From DATBVX01 sp963696675 (lineage in GTDB: Bacteria > Pseudomonadota > Gammaproteobacteria > Steroidobacterales > Steroidobacteraceae), in NCBI GenBank assembly GCA_963696675.1, contig CAVOLM010000048.1, positions 31,322-95,321 on the forward strand: a stretch of DNA of 64,000 nt, written 5' to 3'. Positions 40,099 through 49,289 of the stretch are shown here, in pieces. The position numbers and the translations under genes are program-made. Below the pieces are notes generated by a model. The model was not told the origin of the DNA. It searched no databases and saw only the letters and a list, made by a program, of their open reading frames with translations. Position 1 is the stretch's first letter, and each line of letters opens with the position of its first letter.

Positions 40099-41176
40099 CC
40101 CCGGCGTTCTCATTCGCCGCTACAGCCTGGTCGGGCGGTGTCAGCGCTCGTGCGCTTCGGCCTCGCCTCGCCTCGGTGAGTTTCTTGAGCCAGGGCCACC
40201 GATAGTGCGTGAGGTGGTACATGGTACGGATGTCATCGGATAGACGGCGATGCCACTCCATGACTCTGCCGTAGAACTCGAGGCGCTGCCAACTGCCGTT
40301 CCGGAACAGCATCTGCAGCATGTCCTGTCTCATGAGCATCGTCGGCGAGAAGCCCTTGATGGATTCGTCGTATGTCGTCTTGAGAAGCGCGATCGTGTCG
40401 TGGCTGAAGATGCACATGTCGATCGCGACGACGGCGTCGTTGAAAGAATAGCGGTACACGGCTCCCTGGCCGCGCTTCGCCAACTCGGACAGCAGCGACC
40501 GATAAAACCTTCCTTGTGCGTTGCCGGGATGAACGGCGGTGCCTTCCGAACCCTTCCAGCCTCGCGACTCCATTTCTCCGTAGGCATCGACAGCCGTCGC
40601 CACGGAATCCGGATCGTTCACGACCTCGAGTCGCGTGGTGACCGAATCTCTCGCAAGCCGATTGCGCTGCCGTCGCATGTTCTGTTTCAGATTGGCTCCG
40701 CGCGCCTGCCAGTATTCGTCGAAATCGTCCGTCAGTTGCACGCGCGCGGTCTGAATGTAATCAAGGGTCCCCGTCCGCGGTGCATCGCCCGGCCGCGTCA
40801 TCAGCTCGGGGTCCTGCTGTGTGATGCCGACCGTGAGCGCCACGCCAGGCAGTGCGCGCAGCAATGCGTCGAGCAGCGCTCCCTCGGCGACACTCAGGCG
40901 CTGTACCCAGGCTCCGAGCGGTGCTTGCGAGGGTTGAAACGTCTGCCACTGACCCGAGCCTCGCCGTTGCATGATGCCCATGGCTACCACATCGTCGCCC
41001 TGTTCGCAGATCGCGAGCAGCTCCTTGCCCGTGCCGAATTCGCGCAGTCCGATCTGGAACAGCAGGCAGCCAAGGACGGGCGAGCGATAGTACGTGTTGT
41101 TGAGCTCGTCCCATTGTGGAGCGAACTCGCTCAGTCTCGTGGCGGGATAAAGCCGAACCCGGAGCGATTCCTTCAT
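40091..41176 (-). CDS. GNAT-fold acyltransferase (CelD/BcsL-type, Acetyltransf_6)
   Basis: 361 intact residues. The second half has the fold signature of the family: YWQARGANLKQNMRRQRNRL, EMESRGWKGSEGTA, YRYSFNDAVVAIDMCI and LKTTYDESIKGFSPTMLM. The family is common in exopolysaccharide and FemAB-like settings; it probably transfers an acyl or aminoacyl group to a sugar or lipid. The start overlaps the stop of the aminotransferase gene by ATGA. The position immediately after a DegT aminotransferase suggests it acylates the amino sugar that enzyme makes (inference). Confidence 0.82.
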   Translation of the reverse strand: MKESLRVRLYPATRLSEFAPQWDELNNTYYRSPVLGCLLFQIGLREFGTGKELLAICEQGDDVVAMGIMQRRGSGQWQTFQPSQAPLGAWVQRLSVAEGALLDALLRALPGVALTVGITQQDPELMTRPGDAPRTGTLDYIQTARVQLTDDFDEYWQARGANLKQNMRRQRNRLARDSVTTRLEVVNDPDSVATAVDAYGEMESRGWKGSEGTAVHPGNAQGRFYRSLLSELAKRGQGAVYRYSFNDAVVAIDMCIFSHDTIALLKTTYDESIKGFSPTMLMRQDMLQMLFRNGSWQRLEFYGRVMEWHRRLSDDIRTMYHLTHYRWPWLKKLTEARRGRSARALTPPDQAVAANENAGDA

Positions 41177-42420
41177 CGAGTGACCTCGGCGCCGGCGTCC
41201 AACCGTGGCCGTTCGAGCGCTTCTTTCACTGCAGCCATGAGTCGATCAAGTTCGGCGCGAGAGAGATCCTGGTGACAGGGAAGCTGCAGCAGATCTCGGG
41301 AATAGCGCGCGGTCACTGGACAGTGAGTAGCAGCGGCCGCGTCCCATCGGAATGTCGGAATCCCGATGGCACGCAGTTGCCAGAAGACTCGCTCGCCATC
41401 CGGTACCAGCAACGGAAACACGTATGGTGCAACGCCCGAAGGCAATTCGGGAAACAGCACGCTGCAACCGGAAACTGCGCGAAAAGCCTTCGCCAGGTAC
41501 TGATAGTTGGCCCGACGCTTGCGAACGATCCGCTCGAAGTTCACCCAGCGGATCATCAATTGCGACCAAAAGGACATTCGCACCTCGAGCCATGTCGACT
41601 CGAACTCAATACCGCCCTCGGCCGCCGCCGGCACAGCCACGAGCTTTTCGCTGCGGCCGCTGCGAAGGCGGCGCACCCCCCACTTCAAGACATCGATCAG
41701 CCAGATCACCGGCGCAAGGAGCCAAAGCCGCCCATGCGCGACGGCGCGCTCGAACGTATCGACAATGGCCTTGACCTGAAACGCAACTGGAGCCGGCCGG
41801 GTGCCCACGCTATCGATGTTCCGGCGCCGCGATACGAGGCAGCCACCATCCAGAACCGGAAGAAACTTCATCACACTGCCGAAGGCGAAGTCACCCATCG
41901 TCCCGACCCTTGACGTTTCATCACCGCACAGCAACGCATGAGCGCAATCCTCGATGAGTGCGAGGCCTCGCTCATCGCAGAGGGCGCGCACTTCCTGCAG
42001 CGGCTGAGGGAAACCAAAATAGTGAATTGCCACAATGGCGCGAGTGCGATCAGTGATCTCTTCGCCCAGCGATTCCTGGTCAATGCGCATGTCGGCCTTG
42101 ATGCGATAGAAGACAGGCCGCGCGCCTATGGAGACGATTGCGTGAGTGATCGCCTCGCAGAAATAGGCCGGAACGAGTACGTCCTCGCCCGACTTTACTC
42201 CCGCCATGTGTAGAGCATAGACGAGTGCCGCACGACCACTGGTCAACAGAACCGGGTGGCCGATATCGAAAAGGCTCGGAACGTGCTTGCGTCGGCCGAG
42301 CCTCCAATTGAGGCAGCTCAGAGACAGCAACGGCAGCGGGGACAGAGAGCGGCCCGCAGCTCGCTCTCCGAGTCGGACGCGCGTGCCCTGCTCCATCGAC
42401 GGCGATGATGCGCTGATCAT
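41173..42420 (-). CDS. DegT/DnrJ/EryC1/StrS aminotransferase
   Basis: 415-residue PLP enzyme that would aminate a keto-sugar nucleotide. Signatures: GRAALVYALHMAGV, VLVPAYFCEAI, VAIHYFGFPQPLQ, LIEDCAHALL (PLP-contacting Asp and His) and GSVMKFLPVLDGG with the likely Schiff-base Lys. The usual FSFHPTK motif is altered to GSVMKFLP, so it belongs to a diverged subgroup. The ATG overlaps the stop of hydrolase 1 by four bases, which fixes the start. Intact frame. Confidence 0.83.
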   Translation of the reverse strand: MISASSPSMEQGTRVRLGERAAGRSLSPLPLLSLSCLNWRLGRRKHVPSLFDIGHPVLLTSGRAALVYALHMAGVKSGEDVLVPAYFCEAITHAIVSIGARPVFYRIKADMRIDQESLGEEITDRTRAIVAIHYFGFPQPLQEVRALCDERGLALIEDCAHALLCGDETSRVGTMGDFAFGSVMKFLPVLDGGCLVSRRRNIDSVGTRPAPVAFQVKAIVDTFERAVAHGRLWLLAPVIWLIDVLKWGVRRLRSGRSEKLVAVPAAAEGGIEFESTWLEVRMSFWSQLMIRWVNFERIVRKRRANYQYLAKAFRAVSGCSVLFPELPSGVAPYVFPLLVPDGERVFWQLRAIGIPTFRWDAAAATHCPVTARYSRDLLQLPCHQDLSRAELDRLMAAVKEALERPRLDAGAEVTR

Positions 42421-43260
42421 CCGAGGCTCTGGACCCAGCGCTGCGTCTCGGCCGCGACGGTGCTACGCCAGATCTCCCGCGAAAAGGTGTGATCGGCGTC
42501 GGCGCAGATCGACCCGCGCGACACTCGCATGCTGCATCAATCGGCGCCAGGGTCGCAGCTGAAGCGCAGCGCGGAATTCCTCGGCGGTGAGATCGTCGCC
42601 GCTGAGAACCAGGAGAATCGGAACGGGTCTGCGTTCCAATGCTCGCGCCATCCGCTCGGCAAGCGACCGCCCCGCAGCGGATTGATCGCTTCGATTGGCG
42701 CTACCCACGGCACGGCGCAGCAGTGTGCCGACCGAACCAACCGCCCGCAGCGCTCGCACCGGTGAGCGCAGGATCTCCCGCCATGCACTCGGATCGAACA
42801 GGCGGCGTCCGTAGTACCCTTCGAGAAGCGTCTTCGCCTGCAGCTGCGAATCCCGGACCCAGGGATTGAGCAGCACGAGTCCGGCCACGCGCACATCCGA
42901 AGGCGAGTACAGAGCGGCAGCAGTCGCTCCATCGCAAAGCCCCCAAAGAACCACTCGCTTTACGCTGCTCATCTCTCGTAGCAGGCAGTCGATGGCGGCC
43001 GCGATGTCTGGGGCAATGTGTTCGAACGAGCGCGGCTCACCGGCGCTGTCTCCCATTCCGCGCACGTCGAATCGCAGCGCGGCGATACCCGCAGCGTCAA
43101 GCGCACGGCAGAGGTGCACAAATTGTCGATGGCTCCCGACTCGATATTGGGGCCCACCCACGATGAGCACAACGCCCACGGAAGCGGGCCGCGAGGGCGC
43201 ATGCAGCATTCCTTGCAGGTGCACACCCACGCAGTCAATTGTGAGCGGTCGAACGGACAT
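42417..43260 (-). CDS. Alpha/beta hydrolase 1, exosortase A system-associated
   Basis: About 280 residues. Pattern: VVLIVGGPQYRVGSHRQF near the N-terminus, ALRFDVRGMGDSAG, then LWGLCDGATAAALY, where the nucleophile elbow GLCDG has Cys instead of Ser. The acidic residue and His come from LVLSGDDLTAEEF and DADHTFSREIW. An extra base near 42500 breaks the last 30 codons; the corrected end reads WRSTVAAETQRWV and stops at 42417. The layout resembles TIGR03100. ATG 43260 lies inside the end of hydrolase 2, giving a 26-bp overlap. Thioesterase-like action on carrier-bound acyl groups is a reasonable guess. Confidence 0.83.
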
Positions 43261-44119
43261 CGTGTATGTGGCTCCGTTGATACCGTTGCAGGCACGCACA
43301 CGTGGCCTCGATCAGCGCGGGAACGGTCGTGATCTCGGCGAGAGACCAAAAAGGCTCCCCGGCGCAGTGCTCATAGTCGACTTGCATGCCAACACTTCGT
43401 AGCTCATTGCCGATCGATACCGCGGGTGAACTGGCATCGGACGCACTCGAAATCTCGAACCAGCTGAGAGGCACCGCGGCCCGTTGCGCGAGGCTGGCCA
43501 AGCGCAGCGGGTCAACTGCCGCGACAAGAGCGGGATTGATTCGATAGCCGGCCACTTCGATCGACTCACCCGACCCGAGGCGCGCGCGCAATGAGCGCGT
43601 GGTCTCCTGCGGCTGCGCAGATGAGCGCAGGCCACTTGCCAACCGAAGACGCAGAAATTGGGTCAGGAAAGCACTGCCGTCCAGCACGGGCTGCCACAGC
43701 AGCACGGGACCGTCCACCCTGGTCCCGTCACGAGCAATGCTATCCAGCGCAAGGAGCGCGCCGAGGCGCACGCCACAGATCGAGACGCGGCGGTACCCGA
43801 TGGCGGACGCATGCTCGAGCGTCACGCGCAGATCTTCGCGCCATGTCTCCCAAGTGACATCCCCGAAGTCTCCTGCGCTTTCGCCGGTTCCGCTGAGATC
43901 GAGTACGAGCGTCGCGGTACCCATGCTCGCGAGCCGTTGGCCGAGCAGCGTGAACATCCGTCTGCAGCGGTTCATTTCCTCTGCGAAGGGCGGAACGATC
44001 AGAACCGCATCTTCAGTTCTTGTATCGCGGCTCCGATGCTCGACCAGGAATAGCTGGCGCTCCCGAGCTGCGACGAATGTGCCCGCCGTCAGGACGCCGG
44101 AGGCGTCGCCGGGCATCAT
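43235..44119 (-). CDS. Alpha/beta hydrolase 2, exosortase A system-associated
   Basis: 294 intact residues, matching the layout of TIGR03101. It has VLIVPPFAEEMNRCRRM, LVLDLSGTGESAGDF and SICGVRLGALLAL. The elbow reads GVRLG, lacking the usual Ser/Cys nucleophile, so catalysis is uncertain. It overlaps the acyl carrier gene by four bases. Pairing with hydrolase 1 is a feature of exosortase A loci. Confidence 0.82.
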   Translation of the reverse strand: MMPGDASGVLTAGTFVAARERQLFLVEHRSRDTRTEDAVLIVPPFAEEMNRCRRMFTLLGQRLASMGTATLVLDLSGTGESAGDFGDVTWETWREDLRVTLEHASAIGYRRVSICGVRLGALLALDSIARDGTRVDGPVLLWQPVLDGSAFLTQFLRLRLASGLRSSAQPQETTRSLRARLGSGESIEVAGYRINPALVAAVDPLRLASLAQRAAVPLSWFEISSASDASSPAVSIGNELRSVGMQVDYEHCAGEPFWSLAEITTVPALIEATCACLQRYQRSHIHDVRSTAHN

Positions 44120-44409
44120 CCGCTCCGCTTGCCATTCACGAACGCGTGCAGGCTTCCGACCGTTTCAAAAGTGTCGGCGGAAATCTCATCGTCCTCGACA
44201 GTGATGCCGAAGCGCTCTTCAAGAGCCGTGATCACGCCGACGACTGCCATCGAATCCAGCTCCGGCAGACTCCCCAGCAGACGCGTTTGTGCCGAGAGGT
44301 GGTCGGCTCGGTGGCCGAGTTGCAGGCTGTCGCGCAGTACGGCAATTACCGCCGCGAGCGATACGCCCGCTTCGGGCTGGGTGACATCAGCGCGTTCGAC
44401 CTGAGCCAT
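44116..44409 (-). CDS. Acyl carrier protein, exosortase A system-associated
   Basis: 97 residues. A helical carrier with the phosphopantetheine Ser in LPELDSMAVVGVI and the following helix LEERFGITVEDDEI. An N-terminal extension of about 15 residues precedes the first helix. It would carry the acyl or aminoacyl group loaded by the ligase at 22.4 kb. It overlaps hydrolase 2 by four bases and follows the TPR gene by 15 bp in the same operon. Confidence 0.88.
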   Translation of the reverse strand: MAQVERADVTQPEAGVSLAAVIAVLRDSLQLGHRADHLSAQTRLLGSLPELDSMAVVGVITALEERFGITVEDDEISADTFETVGSLHAFVNGKRSG

Positions 44410-44424
44410 TGATCGTCCTAAGGC

Positions 44425-45229
44425 CTACTGAGCCGGTGAGGGCTGTGCCGTCGGCTTGACGGGTTGAGCGCCACGGGGTGTCGCCCCCACTGAGGCACCA
44501 GAAGAAGAAGGAGTTCCGGGCTGCCTCCGCAGCCGGCGCAGGAGTCACGCTGAACGCTTCCCTCTCGTCCGCGCTTGACCACGCGCCCGCTTTCTCCAGC
44601 CGATTGCGCAGACCCCGCAGTGGGTAACCCAGCTTGTAGGCGATCATGGCTTGTTCCTTCGCTTTTGAGGTCATGCCCGCGATCGGAGTAGAGCAAGCCG
44701 AGGTCATAGTGTGCCTCGGCGGATTGCGGCATGAGACTGATGGCGGTTCCGTACTCCTTTTCGGCCTCGTCATAGTCGTGCTTGCGATGCAGGAACCCGC
44801 CGTAGATCAGGTGGACCGTGCCATCGTCTGGCTTGAATCGCAGGGCTCGATCGAAATAGCACTCCGCCGATCTTGCGCCCTGCATGTTCCCGCCCTGCAG
44901 CTGGTATCTTGCGACTGCGGCGAGCGCCCGGTGATGGTTCGGAACCGCTCGCAACGTGTAGTCGAGTTTCCGATGACCGTTCCCAGCCCAGTTGGCGAGC
45001 GCAACAATGCTTCGATCTCTGGCTGAAAGTGTGCCCCTTCGACGATCGGAATCTTGTTCGCGCGATGATCGGGATTGGTGTAGTCGTAGGGACCATATGC
45101 ATTCTCCAGGCTGCCGCAATCAAGCTCGCCGGCGAACGCTGCAGGCGCGCTGATCAGGCATGCCAGCAGGCTGTGCCACAGGAGTTGGCCGGTCCGCGTC
45201 CCGACGCCACCGCTGCGAGAACTCTGCAT
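44425..45229 (-). CDS. Secreted TPR protein
   Basis: About 268 residues. The N-terminal signal peptide ends APAAFA before GELDCGSLENAYGPYDY; then KIPIVEGAHFQPEIE, and TPR-like helices with LDYTLRAVPNHHRAL, FDRALRFKPDDGTVH and AHYDLGLLY, and YKLGYPLRGLRNRLEKAG. This order is familiar from conserved periplasmic TPR proteins of unknown function. The C-terminus is Pro/Ser-rich. Frameshifts near 45020, 44690 and 44530. Start ATG 45229 follows GGGGA. First gene of the operon that reaches to 38832. Confidence 0.8.
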
Positions 45230-45613
45230 CGATTTCCCCAGGAACACTCTGCACCCCGAAGCGGCTCCAGACCGCTGGGAGCCCATATTTTGCGGCAGAT
45301 TATAGGGCCACGGGAGGGTAACTACAGCCCTGCTGTTCACGATCCGCGCGACACGGGGAACTGTGATCCGCCGCACAGTCCGCATCCCGTCGGCAAGACC
45401 ACGCAGCCGCCGTGGTGTGAGGCAAGTGCGAATCGGGTCGCCGCGTCCGACCCTGCATGAACAGCCTCGCATATACTCGCGAGCGCTCCCGAACCGAGAA
45501 AACAGATTCAGCGACAATGCAGACTCCCGCCACTGCCTCGACGCCTCAGGCGCACGCAACTGACCGGATGGCTGCTGCCCGGACGCAAGACAAGTGACTC
45601 GCAACAGCGCTGG
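45230..45613. other. Divergent promoter region, no gene seen
   Basis: 384 bp between the TPR gene (minus) and the asparagine-synthetase-like gene (plus). No convincing coding sequence. It contains the minus-strand TATAAT at 45299-45304. The last part could encode the missing N-terminus of the plus-strand gene in another frame (for example from ATG 45516). Confidence 0.5.
45299..45304 (-). promoter_or_regulatory. Candidate -10 element for the TPR-carrier-hydrolase operon
   Basis: Perfect TATAAT on the minus strand, 70 bp upstream of the TPR start. A 17-bp spacer would place the -35 at CTGTAG, a poor match, so the call rests on the -10 alone. Confidence 0.35.
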
Positions 45614-47414
45614 GTGAGGCGAGTAACTTCCTGGCATGGCGATGCCAGCTCACACGACACCCCGACGCCGGACATCGATGCAGGTGCGGGACTACTTGCC
45701 GGGCAGGTCGAGAACCAGGACGGGCTGTTGTGCGCGGTGGTGGGCGCGATTCGCTGGCGGACCGATGAATTCGAAAGACTGGCACGTGCCCAAGGTCATG
45801 CACGTGCGCTGGCGCAGGCGTATCGCGAGCACGGCAACGAACTGGCGCGTCACCTCGGTGGCCACTACGCGTGCGCGGTGCTCGATCCAGGACAGCGTCT
45901 GGCACTTCTCATCGTCGACCGCATGGGTACCGTGCCTCTCCAGTTCGCGATACTGTCGGGCGGGGGCTTGTTGTTCTCGACCTCGGCGGACATCCTGCGC
46001 CACCACGGCGAAGTAGACTCACGGCTCTCGGCTCAGGCCCTGCACGACTACGCGTACTTCCACATGGTGCCGAGTCCCGGCGCGATCTACCGCGGCGTGC
46101 GACGCCTCGAGCCAGGACACCTCGCGACGATCAGTGGCGGTCGAGTCGCGGTCCGTCGTCACTGGCAACCCACGTTCTGCAACTCGCGAGCCGCACCCCA
46201 GCGTGCTCTGGCAGATGAGCTCCACAGCAGCGTGCGTGCTGCGGTGGCCTCCTGCGAGCCGGACTCGCAGACCGGCGCATTCCTGAGCGGCGGACTCGAC
46301 AGCTCCACGGTCGCCGGAACGCTCGCGCAGTTGCTGCCGCATCCGGCGCGCACGTATTCCATGGGGTTCGATGTGGCGCAGTTCGACGAAATGAGTTACG
46401 TGCGCACCGTAGCGCAGCACTTCCACCTGGATTCTCGCGAGCTGTACGTACAGCCGGGCGATGTGGCGGATGTATTCGCCACCATCGCCGCGCACTACGA
46501 CCAGCCGTTCGGCAATTCATCGGCAGTTCCGACCCTGCTGTGCGCACGTTTCGCCGCGGCCAACGGCACACGGCAATTGCTGGCCGGGGACGGCGGCGAC
46601 GAGCTGTTCGGTGGCAATCAGCGTTATGCGGATCAGAAGGTGTTCGAGTGGTACTGGTGCATGCCTGCGTCCATCCGCGGTGTCCTCGTTGATCGGATGG
46701 CTGCGTGGGGCGCGTCGAAGGACTCACTCTGGCCGCTCCGCAAACTGAACAGTTACGTCGCTCAGGCGCGCATCCCGATGCCCGAGCGCATCGAGCGATA
46801 CAACTTTCTCAGTCGCACGCCACGTCAGGAGGTATTCGAACGAGACTTCCTCAATCTCATCGACGCTCAGCATCCCGAGGAGCTGCTGCGCACCAGCTAT
46901 CGGGAAGCACCCACAGCAGGCCACTGTCGATCGCATGCTGTACCTCGATTGGAAGTTCACGCTGGCGGACAATGACCTGCGCAAGGTAAGCGCCATGTGC
47001 GATCTCGCCGGAGTGGAAGTCCGCTATCCCCTGCTTGACGATGCAGTCATCGATCTGTCGCTGAAGCTCCCGCCACATTGGAAGGTACGGGGTGTGACGC
47101 TGCGCCATTTCTACAAGCGCGCCATGCGGGGCTTTCTGCCCGACCGAGTGCTGCACAAGCGCAAGCACGGCTTTGGACTGCCGTACGGCGAGTGGTTCAA
47201 GACCGATTCGCGTCTGCAGCAGATCAGCGCAGATGCGCTGCACGATCTGCGCTCGCGCGGTGTTTTCAGGCCGGAGTTTCTTGATCGACTGATCGCCGAG
47301 CACCGCTCCGGCCATGCGGGATTTTACGGTACTTTCATCTGGGTGCTGGCCATGCTCGAGCTATGGCTTCAGAGCCACGATCAGCCACGCGGTGCCCTCG
47401 CACTCGCTGCATGA
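45614..47414 (+). CDS. Asparagine synthetase-like amidotransferase without a visible catalytic N-terminal Cys
   Basis: About 600 residues. The N-terminal glutaminase-like half has AQAYREHGNELARHLGGHYA and LLIVDRMGTVPLQF. The synthetase half has the PP-loop FLSGGLDSSTVAG, YDQPFGNSSAVPTL, LAGDGGDELFGGNQRY and, after a frameshift near 46915, LYLDWKFTLADNDLRKV and HKRKHGFGLPYGEWF. It begins GTG 45614 (MRRVTSW); upstream codons in the same frame continue LTGWLLPGRKTSDSQQ without an ATG. No Met-Cys-Gly start is present in any frame nearby, unlike the two other AsnB homologues in this window. It may use ammonia or another nucleophile, or be a beta-lactam-synthetase-like variant. Confidence 0.78.
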
Positions 47415-47456
47415 AGGCGCACTGGCTGCTGCCCTTTGCAGGCGCGAGCGCGCACC

Positions 47457-48461
47457 TCACATCAGACTCAGCATCCGCAGCCGGAACCTGGTCGCTGACT
47501 CGCTCCAGGGGCCAAATCGTGGCAGACGAAAACAATCGTCGCGATCCGAGGCTGTAGCACTGTGCGTCGTCACCGCGCCCGCGAACCCGGCGCGGCGCAC
47601 CAGCTGCACGTCGCGCTCATCGAAGTCGACCTCGGGACGACCATTCGGGTATGCAAAGATTTCGACCGGCACCTCCGAAATCCTCTCGAGCTCGCGCTTG
47701 TTGAGCTCGATCTCCTTTCTTGCAGTGCTTGCATCCAACGTGCGCAGAATCGGATGGTTTACGGTGTGCCCGCCGATCTGCATGCCAGCGTGAGCCAGCG
47801 AGGCCACCTGCGCAGGCGTCATCATCAGCTCCTTCGGTACAGCCACACCTAGCCGTCTGCTCAGGGCGCTCGCGGCACTATCGCGCTCCGCTGCGGCGAG
47901 ATACTTGGCGTGATTAAGCAATCCCTTGAGCGCGGCGCGTCGTGCCCCCGGGTGTTCCAGTGACCAGGACCCGAGACCCAGATCTTCGGCGTCCAGATAC
48001 GTTCCGTTGGTGCGACGGATCGCCTCGATAATGACGTCATTCCACATGACGCGACCCGCGAGGTAGCCGCTGGCTATGAAAAACGTGGCCATCGCGCCGT
48101 GGCGCTGAAGTATCGGCAGCGCCTCCTGCACGTTGTCGGCGTAGCCATCGTCGAACGTGAGGCACACCGTGGCGGGCTCGAGCATTCGCTCACGCGCCCG
48201 ACGAATCGTGTCCGCCAGCGGCCTGATGCGGAAGTGCCGACTCAAGACATGCACGTGCTGCTCGAAAGCAGCGCGATCGATCTCTCCGGGCTGCAGCGGA
48301 TCCGGCGCTGCGAGGACGCGGTGATACGTCAGGATGAGAAAGCGCTGCCCACGCGCAGCCAGCCAGCGCGCCCGGGACCACAACGTCGCGATGCCGGGCC
48401 GGGGCTGCGGACCGGCATGAACCGGTTCGCGCAAGGCGGACTCAGCGACGCTTTCTGGCAT
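47457..48461 (-). CDS. Polysaccharide deacetylase (NodB-type)
   Basis: 334 intact residues. NodB homology: ILTYHRVLAAPDP, CLTFDDGYADNV with the metal-binding Asp pair, and GGHTVNHPILRTL with the two zinc histidines, then FAYPNGRPEVDF. Removes acetyl groups from N-acetylated sugars in exopolysaccharide. No signal peptide is visible, so it may be cytoplasmic or membrane-associated through its basic N-terminus. It is the last gene of the long minus-strand run and follows the methyltransferase with 6 bp between. Confidence 0.9.
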   Translation of the reverse strand: MPESVAESALREPVHAGPQPRPGIATLWSRARWLAARGQRFLILTYHRVLAAPDPLQPGEIDRAAFEQHVHVLSRHFRIRPLADTIRRARERMLEPATVCLTFDDGYADNVQEALPILQRHGAMATFFIASGYLAGRVMWNDVIIEAIRRTNGTYLDAEDLGLGSWSLEHPGARRAALKGLLNHAKYLAAAERDSAASALSRRLGVAVPKELMMTPAQVASLAHAGMQIGGHTVNHPILRTLDASTARKEIELNKRELERISEVPVEIFAYPNGRPEVDFDERDVQLVRRAGFAGAVTTHSATASDRDDCFRLPRFGPWSESATRFRLRMLSLM

Positions 48462-48467
48462 GGGATT

Positions 48468-49289
48468 TCATCGCGATGGGGCACGGAACGCCAGTGCCAC
48501 TGTATACGGGGTGACGAGTTGTCCAACCCACCGCAACGGAGGCACTGACCTGGCGCCGCGCAGCAAAGCCGCAATCGCTCGAGGCTGCTGCGACAGGTCA
48601 ATGAGATCGAAGCGGTCGAGCACTGGCTCGAACCCCTCCTCTCTCAGCGCTTGTCGCAGCCCATGGAAGGTGAACCAGTTGACCGCGGGGTACTGGGCAT
48701 GTGAGACAAGCTCGGGACGAGTCGTCACCGCGAGTCGTTCGTAGTGGCGCTTGAGCGCAGCGGGATACCAGCTGTACAGCGGCAGGTCATACTCGTCCTG
48801 CACCGGGCACAACTTGTTGGACGTGCTCATGTACGCCACGCCGCCCGGCCGCAGAATGCGTGCGAACTCGCGCAGGCATTGCCGCCAGTCGGGCACGTGT
48901 TCTAGTAGTTCCGGGGCAATGCACACGTCCATGGAGGCGCTGTCCCAGGGCAGACTTGTCGCGGTTCCGACTCGCAGATCCATGCGCAGAGCTGCCGTCC
49001 TCGCCCGCTCGTTGCCGAGCGCAATCAGTTCGGCGTTGATGTCGAGCCCATGAGTGTGGTGTCCGTCCCGCGCCCAGAGCATGCATTGCGTGCCTGCGCC
49101 ACAGCCGATGTCTGCCACCTCGAGACCGCTGACCCACGCGCCTCTTGCGCGCAAGGCGCGCTCTATGGTGCCCTTCACAGCCGCAACGCGCTCCATGGTT
49201 TTCTGCGAAACGCTCTGCTCCGCGTAATACCGGACGAATTCGTCGCTGGAGGGCGAATCGGTATCGACGCGCGATGTGGCGTCGCTCAT
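48468..49289 (-). CDS. SAM-dependent methyltransferase (Methyltransf_11-like)
   Basis: 273 intact residues. SAM motif EVADIGCGAGTQCML, then HGLDINAELIALG, SLPWDSASMDVCIA with LLEHVPDW, and LRPGGVAYMSTSNK. The target is probably a sugar hydroxyl or carboxyl in the glycan. The ATG overlaps the TGA of the ligase-like gene. Confidence 0.85.
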   Translation of the reverse strand: MSDATSRVDTDSPSSDEFVRYYAEQSVSQKTMERVAAVKGTIERALRARGAWVSGLEVADIGCGAGTQCMLWARDGHHTHGLDINAELIALGNERARTAALRMDLRVGTATSLPWDSASMDVCIAPELLEHVPDWRQCLREFARILRPGGVAYMSTSNKLCPVQDEYDLPLYSWYPAALKRHYERLAVTTRPELVSHAQYPAVNWFTFHGLRQALREEGFEPVLDRFDLIDLSQQPRAIAALLRGARSVPPLRWVGQLVTPYTVALAFRAPSR

